Notes: generated by a model not told the origin, from the sequence alone. 64,000 nucleotides of DNA from Thermoanaerobacterium thermosulfurigenes (GCF_051201035.1 NZ_JBPODR010000011.1:25477-89476); one strand, 5' to 3'; counted from the stretch's first letter, positions 37,936 through 47,188 are shown. Numbers and translations are program-made.

Positions 37936-38553
37936 TCATACCTCCTCTTTTATATAAACCTTTCTTCCTTCAACTTTAAGCCTTCCTTCAGTAAACAGCT
38001 TTACAGCATAAGGCAACAATTTGTGCTCCAGCTTTAAAACTTTAGATGCTACTGTCTCAGGTGTATCATCATCTTCAACCTTTACCACATCTTGCATTAT
38101 GATAGGCCCCGTATCTGCTCCTGAATCAACAAAATGCACTGTGCAGCCAGTGTATTTCACACCGTAATCAACGACAGCCTTGTGGACATTTATTCCATAG
38201 TACCCTTTGCCGCAGAACGATGGTATTAAAGATGGATGTATGTTTATTATCCTATTGTGATATTTATTTACGATTTCCTCATTCAATATCGTTATAAAAC
38301 CTGCCAAGATTATCCCATCTGGATTTATCTCATTGACAACATTGGCAAGCTCTTCATAAAATTTGTCCTTTAGCTTCTTCTTTGGAATGCAGTAAGCAGG
38401 TATATTATTCATTTCTGCTCTTTTTAAAGCATATGCTCCTTCTTTGTCGCTAATAAGTGCTACAATTTCAGCGTTGATATATCCGCTTTTAATGCCATCT
38501 ATGATAGACTGAAAGTCAGTACCATTTCCTGACGCCATAACTAATAATCTCAT
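37936..38553 (-). CDS. purN: phosphoribosylglycinamide formyltransferase
   Basis: Folate-dependent GAR transformylase, 205 residues. N-terminal LLVMASGNGTDFQSII, catalytic region INIHPSLIPSF and the GCTVHFVDSGADTGPII segment. Start codon overlaps the purM stop (ATGA). Confidence 0.96.
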   Translation of the reverse strand: MRLLVMASGNGTDFQSIIDGIKSGYINAEIVALISDKEGAYALKRAEMNNIPAYCIPKKKLKDKFYEELANVVNEINPDGIILAGFITILNEEIVNKYHNRIINIHPSLIPSFCGKGYYGINVHKAVVDYGVKYTGCTVHFVDSGADTGPIIMQDVVKVEDDDTPETVASKVLKLEHKLLPYAVKLFTEGRLKVEGRKVYIKEEV

Positions 38554-39560
38554 AGCAATACCTCTTTTTTACCATTTACAATTTCTCCTATTATAAATGG
38601 TTTCTCACCTGCAGCTTTTAGGCGATTTATTGCATCATCGCACTGATGACTTGGGACAATAATAATCATTCCAATCCCCATGTTAAACGTCCTGTACATT
38701 TCCATGTCGTCAATTTTTCCGATGTCTTTTATCAATTTGAATATATGCGGAACATCCCATGAATTTTTGTCTAATTTAGCAGAAACACCATCCTTAAGCG
38801 TCCTCGGTATATTGTCTATAAACCCTCCACCTGTTATGTGAGCCATTCCTTTAATGCTTATGCCTTTTAAGGATTTAAAAGCCTTCACATATATTCTGGT
38901 AGGCTTTAAAATGACCTCCCCTAACGATAACCCGTATTCTTCTACATAATCATCAGTGCTCATTTTGCCTAAATCAAACAAGGCTTTTCTCACCAATGAA
39001 TATCCATTTGAGTGTATCCCTGATGATGCAAGCCCTATTATTGCATCACCAACTTCAATATTTCTGCCATCAATTATCTCATCCTTCTCAACAGCACCTA
39101 CAGCAAAACCAGCAAGGTCAAATTCGCCTTCATTGTACATACCTGGAAGCTCTGCCGTTTCCCCTCCTATCAATGCACATTCCGCTTCACTGCATCCCGC
39201 TGCAATGCCTCTTATCACTTCAATGCCTACATCGCTTTGTAACTTCCCAGTAGCAAAGTAATCGAGGAAAAATAAAGGTTTTGCACCACTGACGATTACA
39301 TCATTTACACACATGGCAACTAAGTCTATACCTATAGTATCGTACTTTTTCATCATAAAAGCAATCTTTAGTTTTGTCCCGACGCCATCTGTGCCTGAAA
39401 CCAAAACAGGATTTTTATAATCTGTCAATTGGTAAAGAGCTCCAAAACCGCCTATTCCATTTAAAACGCCGCTTTTCATAGTAGCTTTTGCAATAGGTTT
39501 TATCATTTCTACAAATTTGTTTCCCTCATCAATATTTACACCAGCATCTTTGTAGTCCAT
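38550..39560 (-). CDS. purM: phosphoribosylformylglycinamidine cyclo-ligase
   Basis: AIR synthetase, 336 residues. DYKDAGVNIDEGNKFV, GIGGFGALYQL and LVSGTDGVGTKLKIA are diagnostic. ATG 39560 has AAGGAGG seven bases upstream; a longer frame to 39641 overlaps purF and lacks conserved sequence, so I reject it. Even so, the start lies just inside the purF coding end (39577) with a small gap. Confidence 0.96.
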   Translation of the reverse strand: MDYKDAGVNIDEGNKFVEMIKPIAKATMKSGVLNGIGGFGALYQLTDYKNPVLVSGTDGVGTKLKIAFMMKKYDTIGIDLVAMCVNDVIVSGAKPLFFLDYFATGKLQSDVGIEVIRGIAAGCSEAECALIGGETAELPGMYNEGEFDLAGFAVGAVEKDEIIDGRNIEVGDAIIGLASSGIHSNGYSLVRKALFDLGKMSTDDYVEEYGLSLGEVILKPTRIYVKAFKSLKGISIKGMAHITGGGFIDNIPRTLKDGVSAKLDKNSWDVPHIFKLIKDIGKIDDMEMYRTFNMGIGMIIIVPSHQCDDAINRLKAAGEKPFIIGEIVNGKKEVLL

Positions 39561-39576
39561 GGCATCCTCCTTGAAT

Positions 39577-40974
39577 TTACTTTTTTTCGAAAAGGTATTT
39601 GCTGCCTTCTTTTGGGACTTCCATAGGATACTTTCCATCAAAACATGCTGCGCAGATGCTTTCTAAAGCCACACTTTCTCTTAGACCTTCTAAGCTTAAA
39701 AAGCTTAAGCTATCTGCTCCAATGTAATCCCTGATATCTTCCACTTCCATGTATGAACCTACCAGTTCCTTCTTAGTAGGAGTATCTATTCCAAAATAAC
39801 ATGAATACTTAACAGGTGGAGAACTTATCCTTACGTGCACTTCTTTTGCACCACCTTTTTTTAAAAGGGAAACAAGCCTTTTCATAGTAGTGCCTCGTAC
39901 AATAGAATCGTCAATCAATATGATTCTTTTATCCCTTACCAGCTCTTTTAAGACATTTAATTTGACTCGTACACCGATTTCTCTGTCTTTCTGTTTTGGA
40001 CAGATAAAGGTTCGCCCTATATACTTGTTTTTGATAAGACCCTCTCCTATTGGAATACCTGATTGAAAAGAGTATCCTCGTGAAGCCGGTACTCCAGAAT
40101 CAGGGACAGGTACCACCAAATCAGCATCTACACTGCTTTCAATGGCTAATCTCTTTCCCATCTCATACCTTGCCTTATAAACACTGACTCCTTCTAAGAC
40201 GCTGTCAGGCCTTGAAAAGTATATATACTCAAAAACACATGGCATCTTTTTTTCAAAGGTATCGACTTTCACAGAGTTTAAACCATTTTTATCTATTATC
40301 ACTATCTCTCCAGGTTCTACATCTCTAATAAGCTCTGCTCCAATCACATCCAGTGCACATGATTCAGATGATAGATAGTAATTGCCATCCTTTACGCCTA
40401 TGCAAAGTGGTCTAATGCCATTTTTATCTCTTATTCCAATTAGCTTGTCTTCCATCAATATGACCAATGCGTACGAGCCTTTAATCTTTTCTATCGTTTT
40501 TACAATAGATTCTACAAGCCCGTTGCGATAATACTTAGCAATCAAATGAAGTATTATCTCACTGTCAGATGTAGTCTGAAGAATCCTACCTTCCTCTTCC
40601 AGCTCTTTTCTAAGCTCTAATGCGTTTATCAAATTGCCGTTATGCGCCAAAGCCATATATCCGCTGCTAAAATTCGCAACAAATGGCTGTGCATTGCAGG
40701 CATCGCTGTTTCCAGTAGTCGAATATCTTACATGACCTATCCCCACATTTCCTTCAAGGTCATCTATGTTTTCTTTAGAAAATACCTCTAATAAAAGCCC
40801 CATGCCTTTTATGCAGTTTACATATGAGCCTTTTAGCACAGCAATACCTGCGCTCTCCTGACCACGATGTTGCAGTGCTTGAAGTCCATAGTATATATGG
40901 TGATGTATTGGGCTATTTAAGCTAAATGCTCCAAATACTCCACATTCTTCTTTTAACTTTACAGTTTCAATCAT
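39577..40974 (-). CDS. purF: amidophosphoribosyltransferase
   Basis: Committed step of purine synthesis: PRPP plus glutamine gives phosphoribosylamine. A ten-residue propeptide precedes the catalytic cysteine (KEECGVFGAF, C11). The glutaminase half is followed by a PRTase half with the PRPP motif VLIDDSIVRGTT, and the C-terminal cysteines SICAACFDG fit the iron-sulfur type of Bacillus. PRPP is its substrate, matching the PRPP riboswitch of the operon. Confidence 0.97.
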   Translation of the reverse strand: MIETVKLKEECGVFGAFSLNSPIHHHIYYGLQALQHRGQESAGIAVLKGSYVNCIKGMGLLLEVFSKENIDDLEGNVGIGHVRYSTTGNSDACNAQPFVANFSSGYMALAHNGNLINALELRKELEEEGRILQTTSDSEIILHLIAKYYRNGLVESIVKTIEKIKGSYALVILMEDKLIGIRDKNGIRPLCIGVKDGNYYLSSESCALDVIGAELIRDVEPGEIVIIDKNGLNSVKVDTFEKKMPCVFEYIYFSRPDSVLEGVSVYKARYEMGKRLAIESSVDADLVVPVPDSGVPASRGYSFQSGIPIGEGLIKNKYIGRTFICPKQKDREIGVRVKLNVLKELVRDKRIILIDDSIVRGTTMKRLVSLLKKGGAKEVHVRISSPPVKYSCYFGIDTPTKKELVGSYMEVEDIRDYIGADSLSFLSLEGLRESVALESICAACFDGKYPMEVPKEGSKYLFEKK

Positions 40975-40983
40975 AATTTTACC

Positions 40984-41691
40984 TCACTGTTTTTCAAGTC
41001 GATTCAATACTTCCACATAAGCTCCTTCTACATTTCCGAGATCTCTTCTAAACCTGTCTTTATCCAGTTTTTCCTTCGTTACACTGTCCCAAAATCTGCA
41101 CGTATCCGGTGAAATCTCATCAGCCAAAACTATGCCATCTTTAGATTTGCCAAATTCCAATTTAAAATCTACTAAAATGATGTTTTTTGATGTGAAAAAT
41201 TTCGAAAGTATATCATTGATCTTAAAAGAATATTCTTTTATAGTTTCCACTTCTTCCTTTGTAGCTAATTCCATCGCTTCTATGTGGTATTCATTTATGA
41301 AAGGATCTCCAAGTTCATCGTTCTTGTAGCAGAATTCTAAAACCGTCCTTTTAAGTTTTGTTCCTTCTTCTATTCCTAATCTCTTTGATATGCTTCCCGC
41401 CGCATAATTCCTTATTAAAACTTCAATAGGATAGATTTTTACGCTTTTAACAAGCATTTCTCTGTCATTAAGTTTTTTTACATAATGTGTTGGAATACCT
41501 TCTTTTTCAAGTAGCTCAAACAAAATCGCAGATATTTCATTGTTTAACACGCCTTTATTTTGAATAGTACCTTTTTTTATGCCGTTAAATGCTGTAGCAT
41601 CATCTTTGTACTCAATAATGTAATAATCTTCATCTGTGGTCTTATAGACCTTTTTTGCTTTTCCTTCGTACAACATGCTTAACTTTTCCAT
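40984..41691 (-). CDS. purC: SAICAR synthetase
   Basis: Joins aspartate to CAIR. 235 residues with LYEGKAKKVYKT at the N terminus, PIEVLIRNYAAGS and ILADE-type LVDFKLEFG / VLADEISPDTCR motifs. Start overlaps the purE stop by one base (TAATG). Confidence 0.96.
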   Translation of the reverse strand: MEKLSMLYEGKAKKVYKTTDEDYYIIEYKDDATAFNGIKKGTIQNKGVLNNEISAILFELLEKEGIPTHYVKKLNDREMLVKSVKIYPIEVLIRNYAAGSISKRLGIEEGTKLKRTVLEFCYKNDELGDPFINEYHIEAMELATKEEVETIKEYSFKINDILSKFFTSKNIILVDFKLEFGKSKDGIVLADEISPDTCRFWDSVTKEKLDKDRFRRDLGNVEGAYVEVLNRLEKQ

Positions 41692-42182
41692 TATAAAATC
41701 TCCCCCTGTAATTTTTTATCTTTCTCAATAACTTCCTCTGCTAAATTCTTTTTGTACTCAACGACTTTTCCCATAATCTCAGGATACTTTACTCCAAGTA
41801 TCTCTACTGCCAACAATGCCGCATTGTATGCTCCGTCTATGGCAACAGTGGCAACTGGTATCCCCTGAGGCATTTGAACAGTAGATAAAAGCGAATCCAA
41901 GCCATCTAATGTAGATGATTTTACAGGAACTCCAATGACAGGAAGCGGCGTCATAGATGCCATAACACCAGCTAAATGAGCTGCTTTTCCTGCTGCCGCT
42001 ATTATGACTTCGTATCCTCTATAAGCTGCATTTTTTGCAAAGTCATGTGCCACATCTGGTGTCCTATGTGCTGAAATAACCCTTACATCATAGTCAATTC
42101 CAAACTGCTTAAAAACATCTAATGCTTTCTTCATCAATGGAAAGTCTGAATCGCTTCCCATGACGACTGCAACTTTCACCAT
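41691..42182 (-). CDS. purE: N5-carboxyaminoimidazole ribonucleotide mutase
   Basis: 163 residues; VVMGSDSDFPLMKKA, ISAHRTPD and AAGKAAHLAGVMA are hallmark segments. ATG 42182 follows GGAGGAG; the frame extends upstream to 42281 without conserved sequence. No purK follows, so it may be the class II type using CO2 directly, or purK lies elsewhere. First pur gene after the permease, probably reached by read-through. Confidence 0.95.
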   Translation of the reverse strand: MVKVAVVMGSDSDFPLMKKALDVFKQFGIDYDVRVISAHRTPDVAHDFAKNAAYRGYEVIIAAAGKAAHLAGVMASMTPLPVIGVPVKSSTLDGLDSLLSTVQMPQGIPVATVAIDGAYNAALLAVEILGVKYPEIMGKVVEYKKNLAEEVIEKDKKLQGEIL

Positions 42183-42218
42183 AACGTTAGACTCCTCCTC
42201 TATATTTGTTTTATTTGC

Positions 42219-42254
42219 AAAATGCAGAAAGGAATTTCTTCCTTTCTGCATTTT
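42219..42254 (-). terminator. strong hairpin between the permease and purE
   Basis: Perfect 16-bp stem (42219-42234 and 42239-42254) with only four T after it on the minus strand. Only about 36 bp separate it from purE and no promoter is visible there, so it is more likely a partial terminator or mRNA-stabilising element than a full stop. Confidence 0.7.
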
Positions 42255-42261
42255 ATCTGCT

Positions 42262-43710
42262 TTATCCCATAAAGAATGCAAATCTTAACAAGAACAAAAA
42301 TCCAATTATATACATTAATGGATGAACTTCTTTAGCCTTGCCAACAACTATCTTTGTGATTGGATAGAATATAAATCCTGCAGCTATGCCGTTCGATATG
42401 CTGTAAGTAAATGGCATGATAGCAATTGTCATAAAGGCAGGAAATGCTTCACTAAAATCTTCAAAGTTCACCTTTGTCACAGAGCCTATCATCAATGCCC
42501 CAACGATGATGAGGGCAGGTGCCGTGGCTTGAGATGGCACTATTCCTATTATTGGCGCAAAGAATAATGACACCAAGAAAAGAATTGCAACGACTGTAGA
42601 TGTCAAACCAGTCTTACCACCCTCACTTATGCCTGACGCACTTTCAACATAAGTAGTTATAGTGCTTGTACCCAAGAAAGAACCTAATGTTGTGCCTATA
42701 GCATCTGCAAATAAAGCTCTTTCAAATTTCGTCTTGAAACCGCCATTTGATTTTTCAAAATCATCTTCTTTAAAAATCCCTGTCTTTGTACCTGTGCCAA
42801 TCAATGTGCCTATTGCATCAAACATATCAGCTAAGCTAAACGCCAGTATGACAGTTATAAGGCCTGTAAGTATCGAAATGATATTTCCATCAGTGCCAGG
42901 CTTTAATAGTCCAGCAAAATCCAACTTCATAAATGTTGGTGCCAAACTTGGAGGCATCTGTACAATCGTCTTAAGATTAGAAATGTTCGTTATTCCCATC
43001 GGTATACCTATAATCGTCGTGGCAATTATGCCTATCAGTATAGCGCCTTTAACGCCTCTGCTCATAAGTATGGCAATTATTACAATGCCGATTACAGTAA
43101 GTATTACACCTGGATCCTTGAAATTTCCTAAAGTTATAAGAGTATCGCTGCTTTTCGTTACAATACCGCCGTTTTCCATACCTATGATTGCAATGAAAAG
43201 TCCAATACCAGCACCAATAGCACTTCTCAATGACTGCGGTATAGCCTTTATTATAAGTATCCTTAATTTAGTAGCAGTAATAACGATGTTTATTATACCG
43301 CTTATAAGTGCAAGTGATAGTGCAGCTTGCCAAGAATAGTGCAATGTCAATACGACATAAAATGTAAAAAAGGCATTCATGCCCATTCCCGCCGATAAAG
43401 CAAATGGAACATTTGCAAACAACCCCATGACTAAAGTAGCAGCTACAGACGATAATATAGTAGCGACAAAAACCGCGCCTATTACAGGGTCATTTGCTAT
43501 AGATAAACCTGCTTTTACTGCTTGAGTGCCTAAAAGACCTTTCGCATTCATGCCAGCCTGCATAAGTATCGATGGATTTACAAAGATGATGTAAGCCATC
43601 GTGATGAAAGTTGTAATACCAGCAATGACCTCTGTCTTTACCGAAGTACCATTTTCTTTTAGCTTGAAGAAATTGTCAAGAAAGCCTCTCTTTTCGTTGT
43701 TTTTTACCAT
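42262..43710 (-). CDS. NCS2-family purine permease (AzgA/PbuG type)
   Basis: Membrane importer of 482 residues with about 12-14 helices, in the AzgA-like branch that carries adenine, guanine or hypoxanthine (opening SVKTEVIAGITTFITMAYIIFVNPS; later LADMFDAIGTLIGTG and GTSTITTYVESASGISEGGKTG). ATG 43710 follows AAGGAGG; codons up to 43836 lie inside the riboswitch leader and are not coding. Directly under tandem guanine/PRPP riboswitch control, which fits hypoxanthine/guanine uptake. Confidence 0.92.
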   Translation of the reverse strand: MVKNNEKRGFLDNFFKLKENGTSVKTEVIAGITTFITMAYIIFVNPSILMQAGMNAKGLLGTQAVKAGLSIANDPVIGAVFVATILSSVAATLVMGLFANVPFALSAGMGMNAFFTFYVVLTLHYSWQAALSLALISGIINIVITATKLRILIIKAIPQSLRSAIGAGIGLFIAIIGMENGGIVTKSSDTLITLGNFKDPGVILTVIGIVIIAILMSRGVKGAILIGIIATTIIGIPMGITNISNLKTIVQMPPSLAPTFMKLDFAGLLKPGTDGNIISILTGLITVILAFSLADMFDAIGTLIGTGTKTGIFKEDDFEKSNGGFKTKFERALFADAIGTTLGSFLGTSTITTYVESASGISEGGKTGLTSTVVAILFLVSLFFAPIIGIVPSQATAPALIIVGALMIGSVTKVNFEDFSEAFPAFMTIAIMPFTYSISNGIAAGFIFYPITKIVVGKAKEVHPLMYIIGFLFLLRFAFFMG

Positions 43711-43743
43711 TATAATCCTCCTTATGATTGAAATAAAAACGAA

Positions 43744-43811
43744 TTTTAAAAATAAATAAGCCCGAAAGAATAGATTCCAACACATAGAGTGAAACCTATC
43801 CTCCCGGGCTT
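43744..43811 (-). terminator. riboswitch-controlled terminator
   Basis: Minus strand arms AAGCCCGGGAGGATAG and CTATTCTTTCGGGCTT (plus positions 43796-43811 and 43758-43773) followed by ATTTATTTTTAAAA. The first arm contains the conserved ykkC 3' segment and part of the aptamer closing stem, so aptamer and terminator exclude each other. Confidence 0.85.
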
Positions 43812-43913
43812 TTATCCCACAGGTGTGGCAATACAATGCCTGTACCGCTCGGTCCGAACGCCTTTAAGCTTTCAAAAGCATGAACAAATAAGGCTGGAAC
43901 CCTCAGGTACACT
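43788..43913 (-). promoter_or_regulatory. PRPP riboswitch (ykkC subtype 2b)
   Basis: The RNA carries the ykkC-family signatures: GGGTTCC near the 5' end, TTCGGACCGAG in the middle, and ACACCTGTGGGATAAAAGCC followed by CGGGAGG at the 3' end. A closing stem AGTG.ACCT / AGGT..CACT (43905-43913 with 43788-43797) completes it. Among ykkC subtypes the 2b class senses PRPP and is found at purine genes, often paired with a guanine riboswitch. Ligand binding should block the overlapping terminator and turn genes on. Subtype call is from context and motif, not from an alignment. Confidence 0.85.
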
Positions 43914-43917
43914 TTCA

Positions 43918-43984
43918 CTCATAGTCAGACAATTTACGGTTGTCTGGTAGAGACTTCTGAGCCGTATTCTCAGAATTATATGAG
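43918..43984 (-). promoter_or_regulatory. guanine-class purine riboswitch aptamer (tandem, upstream)
   Basis: Classic purine aptamer: P1 CTCATAT/CTATGAG, P2 TCTGAGAATACGGCTCAGA, J2/3 AGTCTCTACC, P3 with loop CCGTAAA-like, and J3/1 GACTATGAG. The ligand-contacting base in ACTATG is C, as in guanine/hypoxanthine sensors (adenine sensors carry T). Only four bases separate it from the PRPP aptamer. Confidence 0.95.
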
Positions 43985-44011
43985 CTATTATTTACTTGTC
44001 CTGACACAATT

Positions 44012-44040
44012 ATAATATCAAGTTTTTCAATTCAAGTCAA
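44012..44040 (-). promoter_or_regulatory. promoter of the permease-pur operon
   Basis: Minus strand -35 TTGACT (44035-44040), 17-bp spacer, -10 TATTAT (44012-44017), just upstream of the tandem riboswitches. Confidence 0.75.
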
Positions 44041-44047
44041 TAATTTT

Positions 44048-44083
44048 ACGAATATTTTTTTGATATTTTTAAAAAATGTTCGT
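44048..44083 (-). terminator. probable guaA terminator
   Basis: Long A/T-rich hairpin, 13 bp with one mismatch (ACGAA.ATTTTTT pairing with AAAAAAT.TTCGT), right after the guaA stop; the T tract is weak. Confidence 0.5.
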
Positions 44084-44084
44084 G

Positions 44085-45623
44085 TTACTCCCACTCAATT
44101 GTTGCTGGAGGCTTTGATGTAATGTCATACAAGACTCTATTTACACCGTAAACTTCATTTACAATGCTTGTAGATATGTCCTCCAGAATATCGTATGGCA
44201 TCTTCACCCAGTCTGCCGTCATTCCATCGTTGCTTTCTACAATCCTTAAAATTATTGGGTATGCATACGTCCTGTCATCTCCCATGATGCCGACGCTTTT
44301 TATGTCTGGCAACACAGCAAATGACTGCCATACATTGTTGTACCAGCCGTATTTTTTCATCTCTCTTAGCACGATGCTGTCAGCTTCTCTCAATATGTTT
44401 AATTTTTCTTCTGTTACTTCCCCAAGTATCCTGACTGCCAGACCTGGCCCCGGGAAAGGCTGCCTATTTAAAATCTCATCAGGCATACCCAATTCTCTGC
44501 CAACCTGTCTTACCTCATCTTTAAAAAGCATCCTCAATGGTTCAATAAGCTCAAATCCTACATCTTGAGGTAATCCACCTACATTGTGGTGGCTTTTTAT
44601 CGTTGACGCGACAGGGCTTCCGCTTTCGATGACATCAGGATAAAGAGTGCCTTGCACTAAATATTTCACATCGCCGATTTTTTTTGCTTCTTCTTTAAAT
44701 ACCTCTATAAACTCATTTCCTATTATCTTTCTCTTTTCTTCAGGATCCTTAACTCCTTTTAACCTCTCTAAAAATCTGTCCTTTGCATCTACTTTTATTA
44801 TCTCCATATCAAAATTGTTTTTAAAAGTGTCGACTACTTTTTCAGCTTCGTTTTTCCTTAGAAGACCATTATCTACAAAAATACATATTAGCTGGTCGTG
44901 TATTGCTCTATTTACCAAAACTGCAGCAACAGATGAATCAACACCACCACTTAGAGCACAGACAACCTTGTCATTTCCGACCTTTTGCCTTATTTCTTTT
45001 ACAGTCTGCTCAATGAGTGAATCCATTGTCCAATCTGCAGAGCAATCGCATATTTCAAACAAGAAATTCCTGATTATCTCAGTACCTCTTGGAGTGTGTA
45101 TTACCTCTGGATGGAATTGTACGGCATACTGCTTTCCTTCTACGTTGGCGATTGCTGCAATAGGGCAATTTGCTGTCGATGCAACGACTTTAAAATTTTT
45201 AGGTGGAAGTTCTATTTGATCCGTATGGCTCATCCAACAGCTTGTATCTTTTTCAATTCCTTTAAACAGAGGAATATTGTTGTTTATCACAACGTCTGTT
45301 TTGCCATACTCTCTTACAGGTGCTTCCGCAACTTTACCGCCTTGGATCATCGTCATAAGCTGTGCACCGTAACAAATGCCAAGAATAGGATAGTTAAGCT
45401 TAAATATGCCTTCATCGCACATTGGTGCATTTTCTGTATAAACGCTGGCAGGTCCTCCTGATAAGACCAAACCCTTAGGCTGTCTTTTCTCAATTTCTTC
45501 TGGCTTTATATTGTACGGAACAATTTCGCAAAACACATTTGCTTCCCTTATTCTCCTTGCAATAAGCTGCGTGTATTGGCCGCCAAAATCAAGTATCAAT
45601 ATAACTTCTCTATTAATACCCAT
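44085..45623 (-). CDS. guaA: GMP synthase (glutamine-hydrolysing)
   Basis: Converts XMP to GMP. Glutamine amidotransferase domain (about 1-190) with catalytic Cys in GICYGAQLM and HPEV triad partner; ATP pyrophosphatase domain with PP-loop ALSGGVDSSVAA; C-terminal dimerisation domain ending KPPATIEWE. ATG 45623 follows AAGGAGG. Ten bases after guaB. Confidence 0.97.
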   Translation of the reverse strand: MGINREVILILDFGGQYTQLIARRIREANVFCEIVPYNIKPEEIEKRQPKGLVLSGGPASVYTENAPMCDEGIFKLNYPILGICYGAQLMTMIQGGKVAEAPVREYGKTDVVINNNIPLFKGIEKDTSCWMSHTDQIELPPKNFKVVASTANCPIAAIANVEGKQYAVQFHPEVIHTPRGTEIIRNFLFEICDCSADWTMDSLIEQTVKEIRQKVGNDKVVCALSGGVDSSVAAVLVNRAIHDQLICIFVDNGLLRKNEAEKVVDTFKNNFDMEIIKVDAKDRFLERLKGVKDPEEKRKIIGNEFIEVFKEEAKKIGDVKYLVQGTLYPDVIESGSPVASTIKSHHNVGGLPQDVGFELIEPLRMLFKDEVRQVGRELGMPDEILNRQPFPGPGLAVRILGEVTEEKLNILREADSIVLREMKKYGWYNNVWQSFAVLPDIKSVGIMGDDRTYAYPIILRIVESNDGMTADWVKMPYDILEDISTSIVNEVYGVNRVLYDITSKPPATIEWE

Positions 45624-45635
45624 CAAAATCCTCCT

Positions 45636-47090
45636 TTATTTAATACTATAATTTGGAGCTTCCTTCGTAATAATTATATCATGTGGATGGCTTTCAGTTA
45701 ATCCTGCATTCGTTATTTTTATAAATTTCGTCTTCGTCCTGAGCTCCTCAATGTTGTGGACACCGCAGTAGCCCATTCCAGCCCTTAAACCTCCAATCAT
45801 CTGGTAAACAGTATCCTTCAAAGGTCCCTTGTACGGCACTCTGCCTTCTACACCTTCGGGAACAAGCTTTTTCATACCTTCCTGGAAATACCGATCAGAA
45901 CTTCCGCTTTTCATTGCTGATATTGAGCCCATTCCTCTATATACTTTGTAGCTTCTTCCTTGGTATATTTCTACTTCACCAGGACTTTCCTCAGTCCCTG
46001 CAAAAAGACTTCCAATCATTACCGTAGATGCACCAGCAGCAATCGCTTTGACAATGTCTCCACTGTACTTTATGCCACCATCTGCGATTACAGGTATACC
46101 ATATTTATCGGCTTCTTCCGCACAATCATAAATTGCTGTAATCTGAGGAACTCCAATGCCTGCTACGATTCTCGTTGTGCAAATCGAACCAGGTCCAATG
46201 CCAACCTTAACGCAATCAGCACCTCTTTCTATTAAGTCTCTTGTAGCCTCTGCAGTCGCCACATTTCCAGCAATAATCTGAAGATCAGGAAATCTATTCT
46301 TTATCTTTTCCACCGTATTTAAGACACCGACAGAATGTCCATGAGCCGTATCAACAACCACAACATCCACATTTGCATCCACCAATGCTTTTACTCTTTC
46401 CATCACGTCTGCAGAAACACCTACAGCAGCACCAACAAGCAATCTTCCTCTTGAATCTTTTGCAGAATTAGGATATTCTACGGCCTTTTCAATATCTTTA
46501 ATGGTAATCAATCCTTTTAAATTGTTGTCTTCATCCACAAGCGGCAACTTCTCTATCTTATGCTTTTTAAGTATTTCCCGAGCCTCATCTATAGTAGTCC
46601 CAACAGGTGCAGTGACTAAATTCTCTTTTGTCATGACCTCTTTAATCGGCCTGTCTAAATTGCTTTCAAATCTTATGTCTCTGTTGGTAATTATTCCCAC
46701 AAGTTTGCTGCCAACTGTTATAGGCACTCCCGATATTCTATATCTCTCCATAAGTTCTACAGCATCTTGTATCTTGTGATCTGGTGTCAAATAGAAAGGA
46801 TTTGTGATAACACCGTGTTCCGACCTTTTAACTCTGTCTACTTCTAAAGCCTGTCTTTCTATAGGCATATTTTTATGTATTATGCCAATTCCTCCTTCTC
46901 TTGCTATGGCAATAGCTAGAGAAGACTCTGTCACTGTATCCATTCCTGCGCTAATCAATGGTATATTCAACATTATACTATTTGTAAGGCGTGTTTTAGT
47001 GTCGACCTCCTTTGGCAGCACATCAGATTTTGCCGGTATAAGCAGTACATCATCAAATGTCAGTCCTTCTTTAACGAATTTATCAGCCAT
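45636..47090 (-). CDS. guaB: IMP dehydrogenase
   Basis: Oxidises IMP to XMP, the branch point to guanine nucleotides. TIM barrel with a CBS pair inserted at about residues 95-205, catalytic loop cysteine in GPGSICTTRIVAGIG, and flap region ending near YRGMGSISAMK. 484 residues. Controlled by its own guanine-class riboswitch. Confidence 0.97.
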   Translation of the reverse strand: MADKFVKEGLTFDDVLLIPAKSDVLPKEVDTKTRLTNSIMLNIPLISAGMDTVTESSLAIAIAREGGIGIIHKNMPIERQALEVDRVKRSEHGVITNPFYLTPDHKIQDAVELMERYRISGVPITVGSKLVGIITNRDIRFESNLDRPIKEVMTKENLVTAPVGTTIDEAREILKKHKIEKLPLVDEDNNLKGLITIKDIEKAVEYPNSAKDSRGRLLVGAAVGVSADVMERVKALVDANVDVVVVDTAHGHSVGVLNTVEKIKNRFPDLQIIAGNVATAEATRDLIERGADCVKVGIGPGSICTTRIVAGIGVPQITAIYDCAEEADKYGIPVIADGGIKYSGDIVKAIAAGASTVMIGSLFAGTEESPGEVEIYQGRSYKVYRGMGSISAMKSGSSDRYFQEGMKKLVPEGVEGRVPYKGPLKDTVYQMIGGLRAGMGYCGVHNIEELRTKTKFIKITNAGLTESHPHDIIITKEAPNYSIK

Positions 47091-47127
47091 TTTTATCCCC
47101 TTCCTTTAAAATTTATTATGCCTGAGT

Positions 47128-47167
47128 TTAATAATAAAAATGCCCGAACAGAGAATTTCGTTCAGGC
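47128..47167 (-). terminator. riboswitch-associated terminator before guaB
   Basis: Stem GCCTGAAC/GTTCGGGC with one wobble (plus positions 47160-47167 and 47142-47149) followed on the minus strand by ATTTTTATTATT, between the aptamer and guaB. Confidence 0.8.
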
Positions 47168-47188
47168 AAAAAAGAGTACAACAATAAC

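Noticed and set aside
39561..39641. 27-residue N-terminal extension of PurM
   Set aside because: It overlaps purF in another frame, is not family-like, and ATG 39560 has AAGGAGG.
42662..43339. 225-codon plus-strand frame opposite the permease
   Set aside because: Hydrophobic character merely mirrors the permease; no RBS and the permease is certain.
43711..43836. N-terminal extension of the purine permease into the leader
   Set aside because: This stretch is riboswitch and terminator RNA; ATG 43710 has a perfect RBS and matches the family start.
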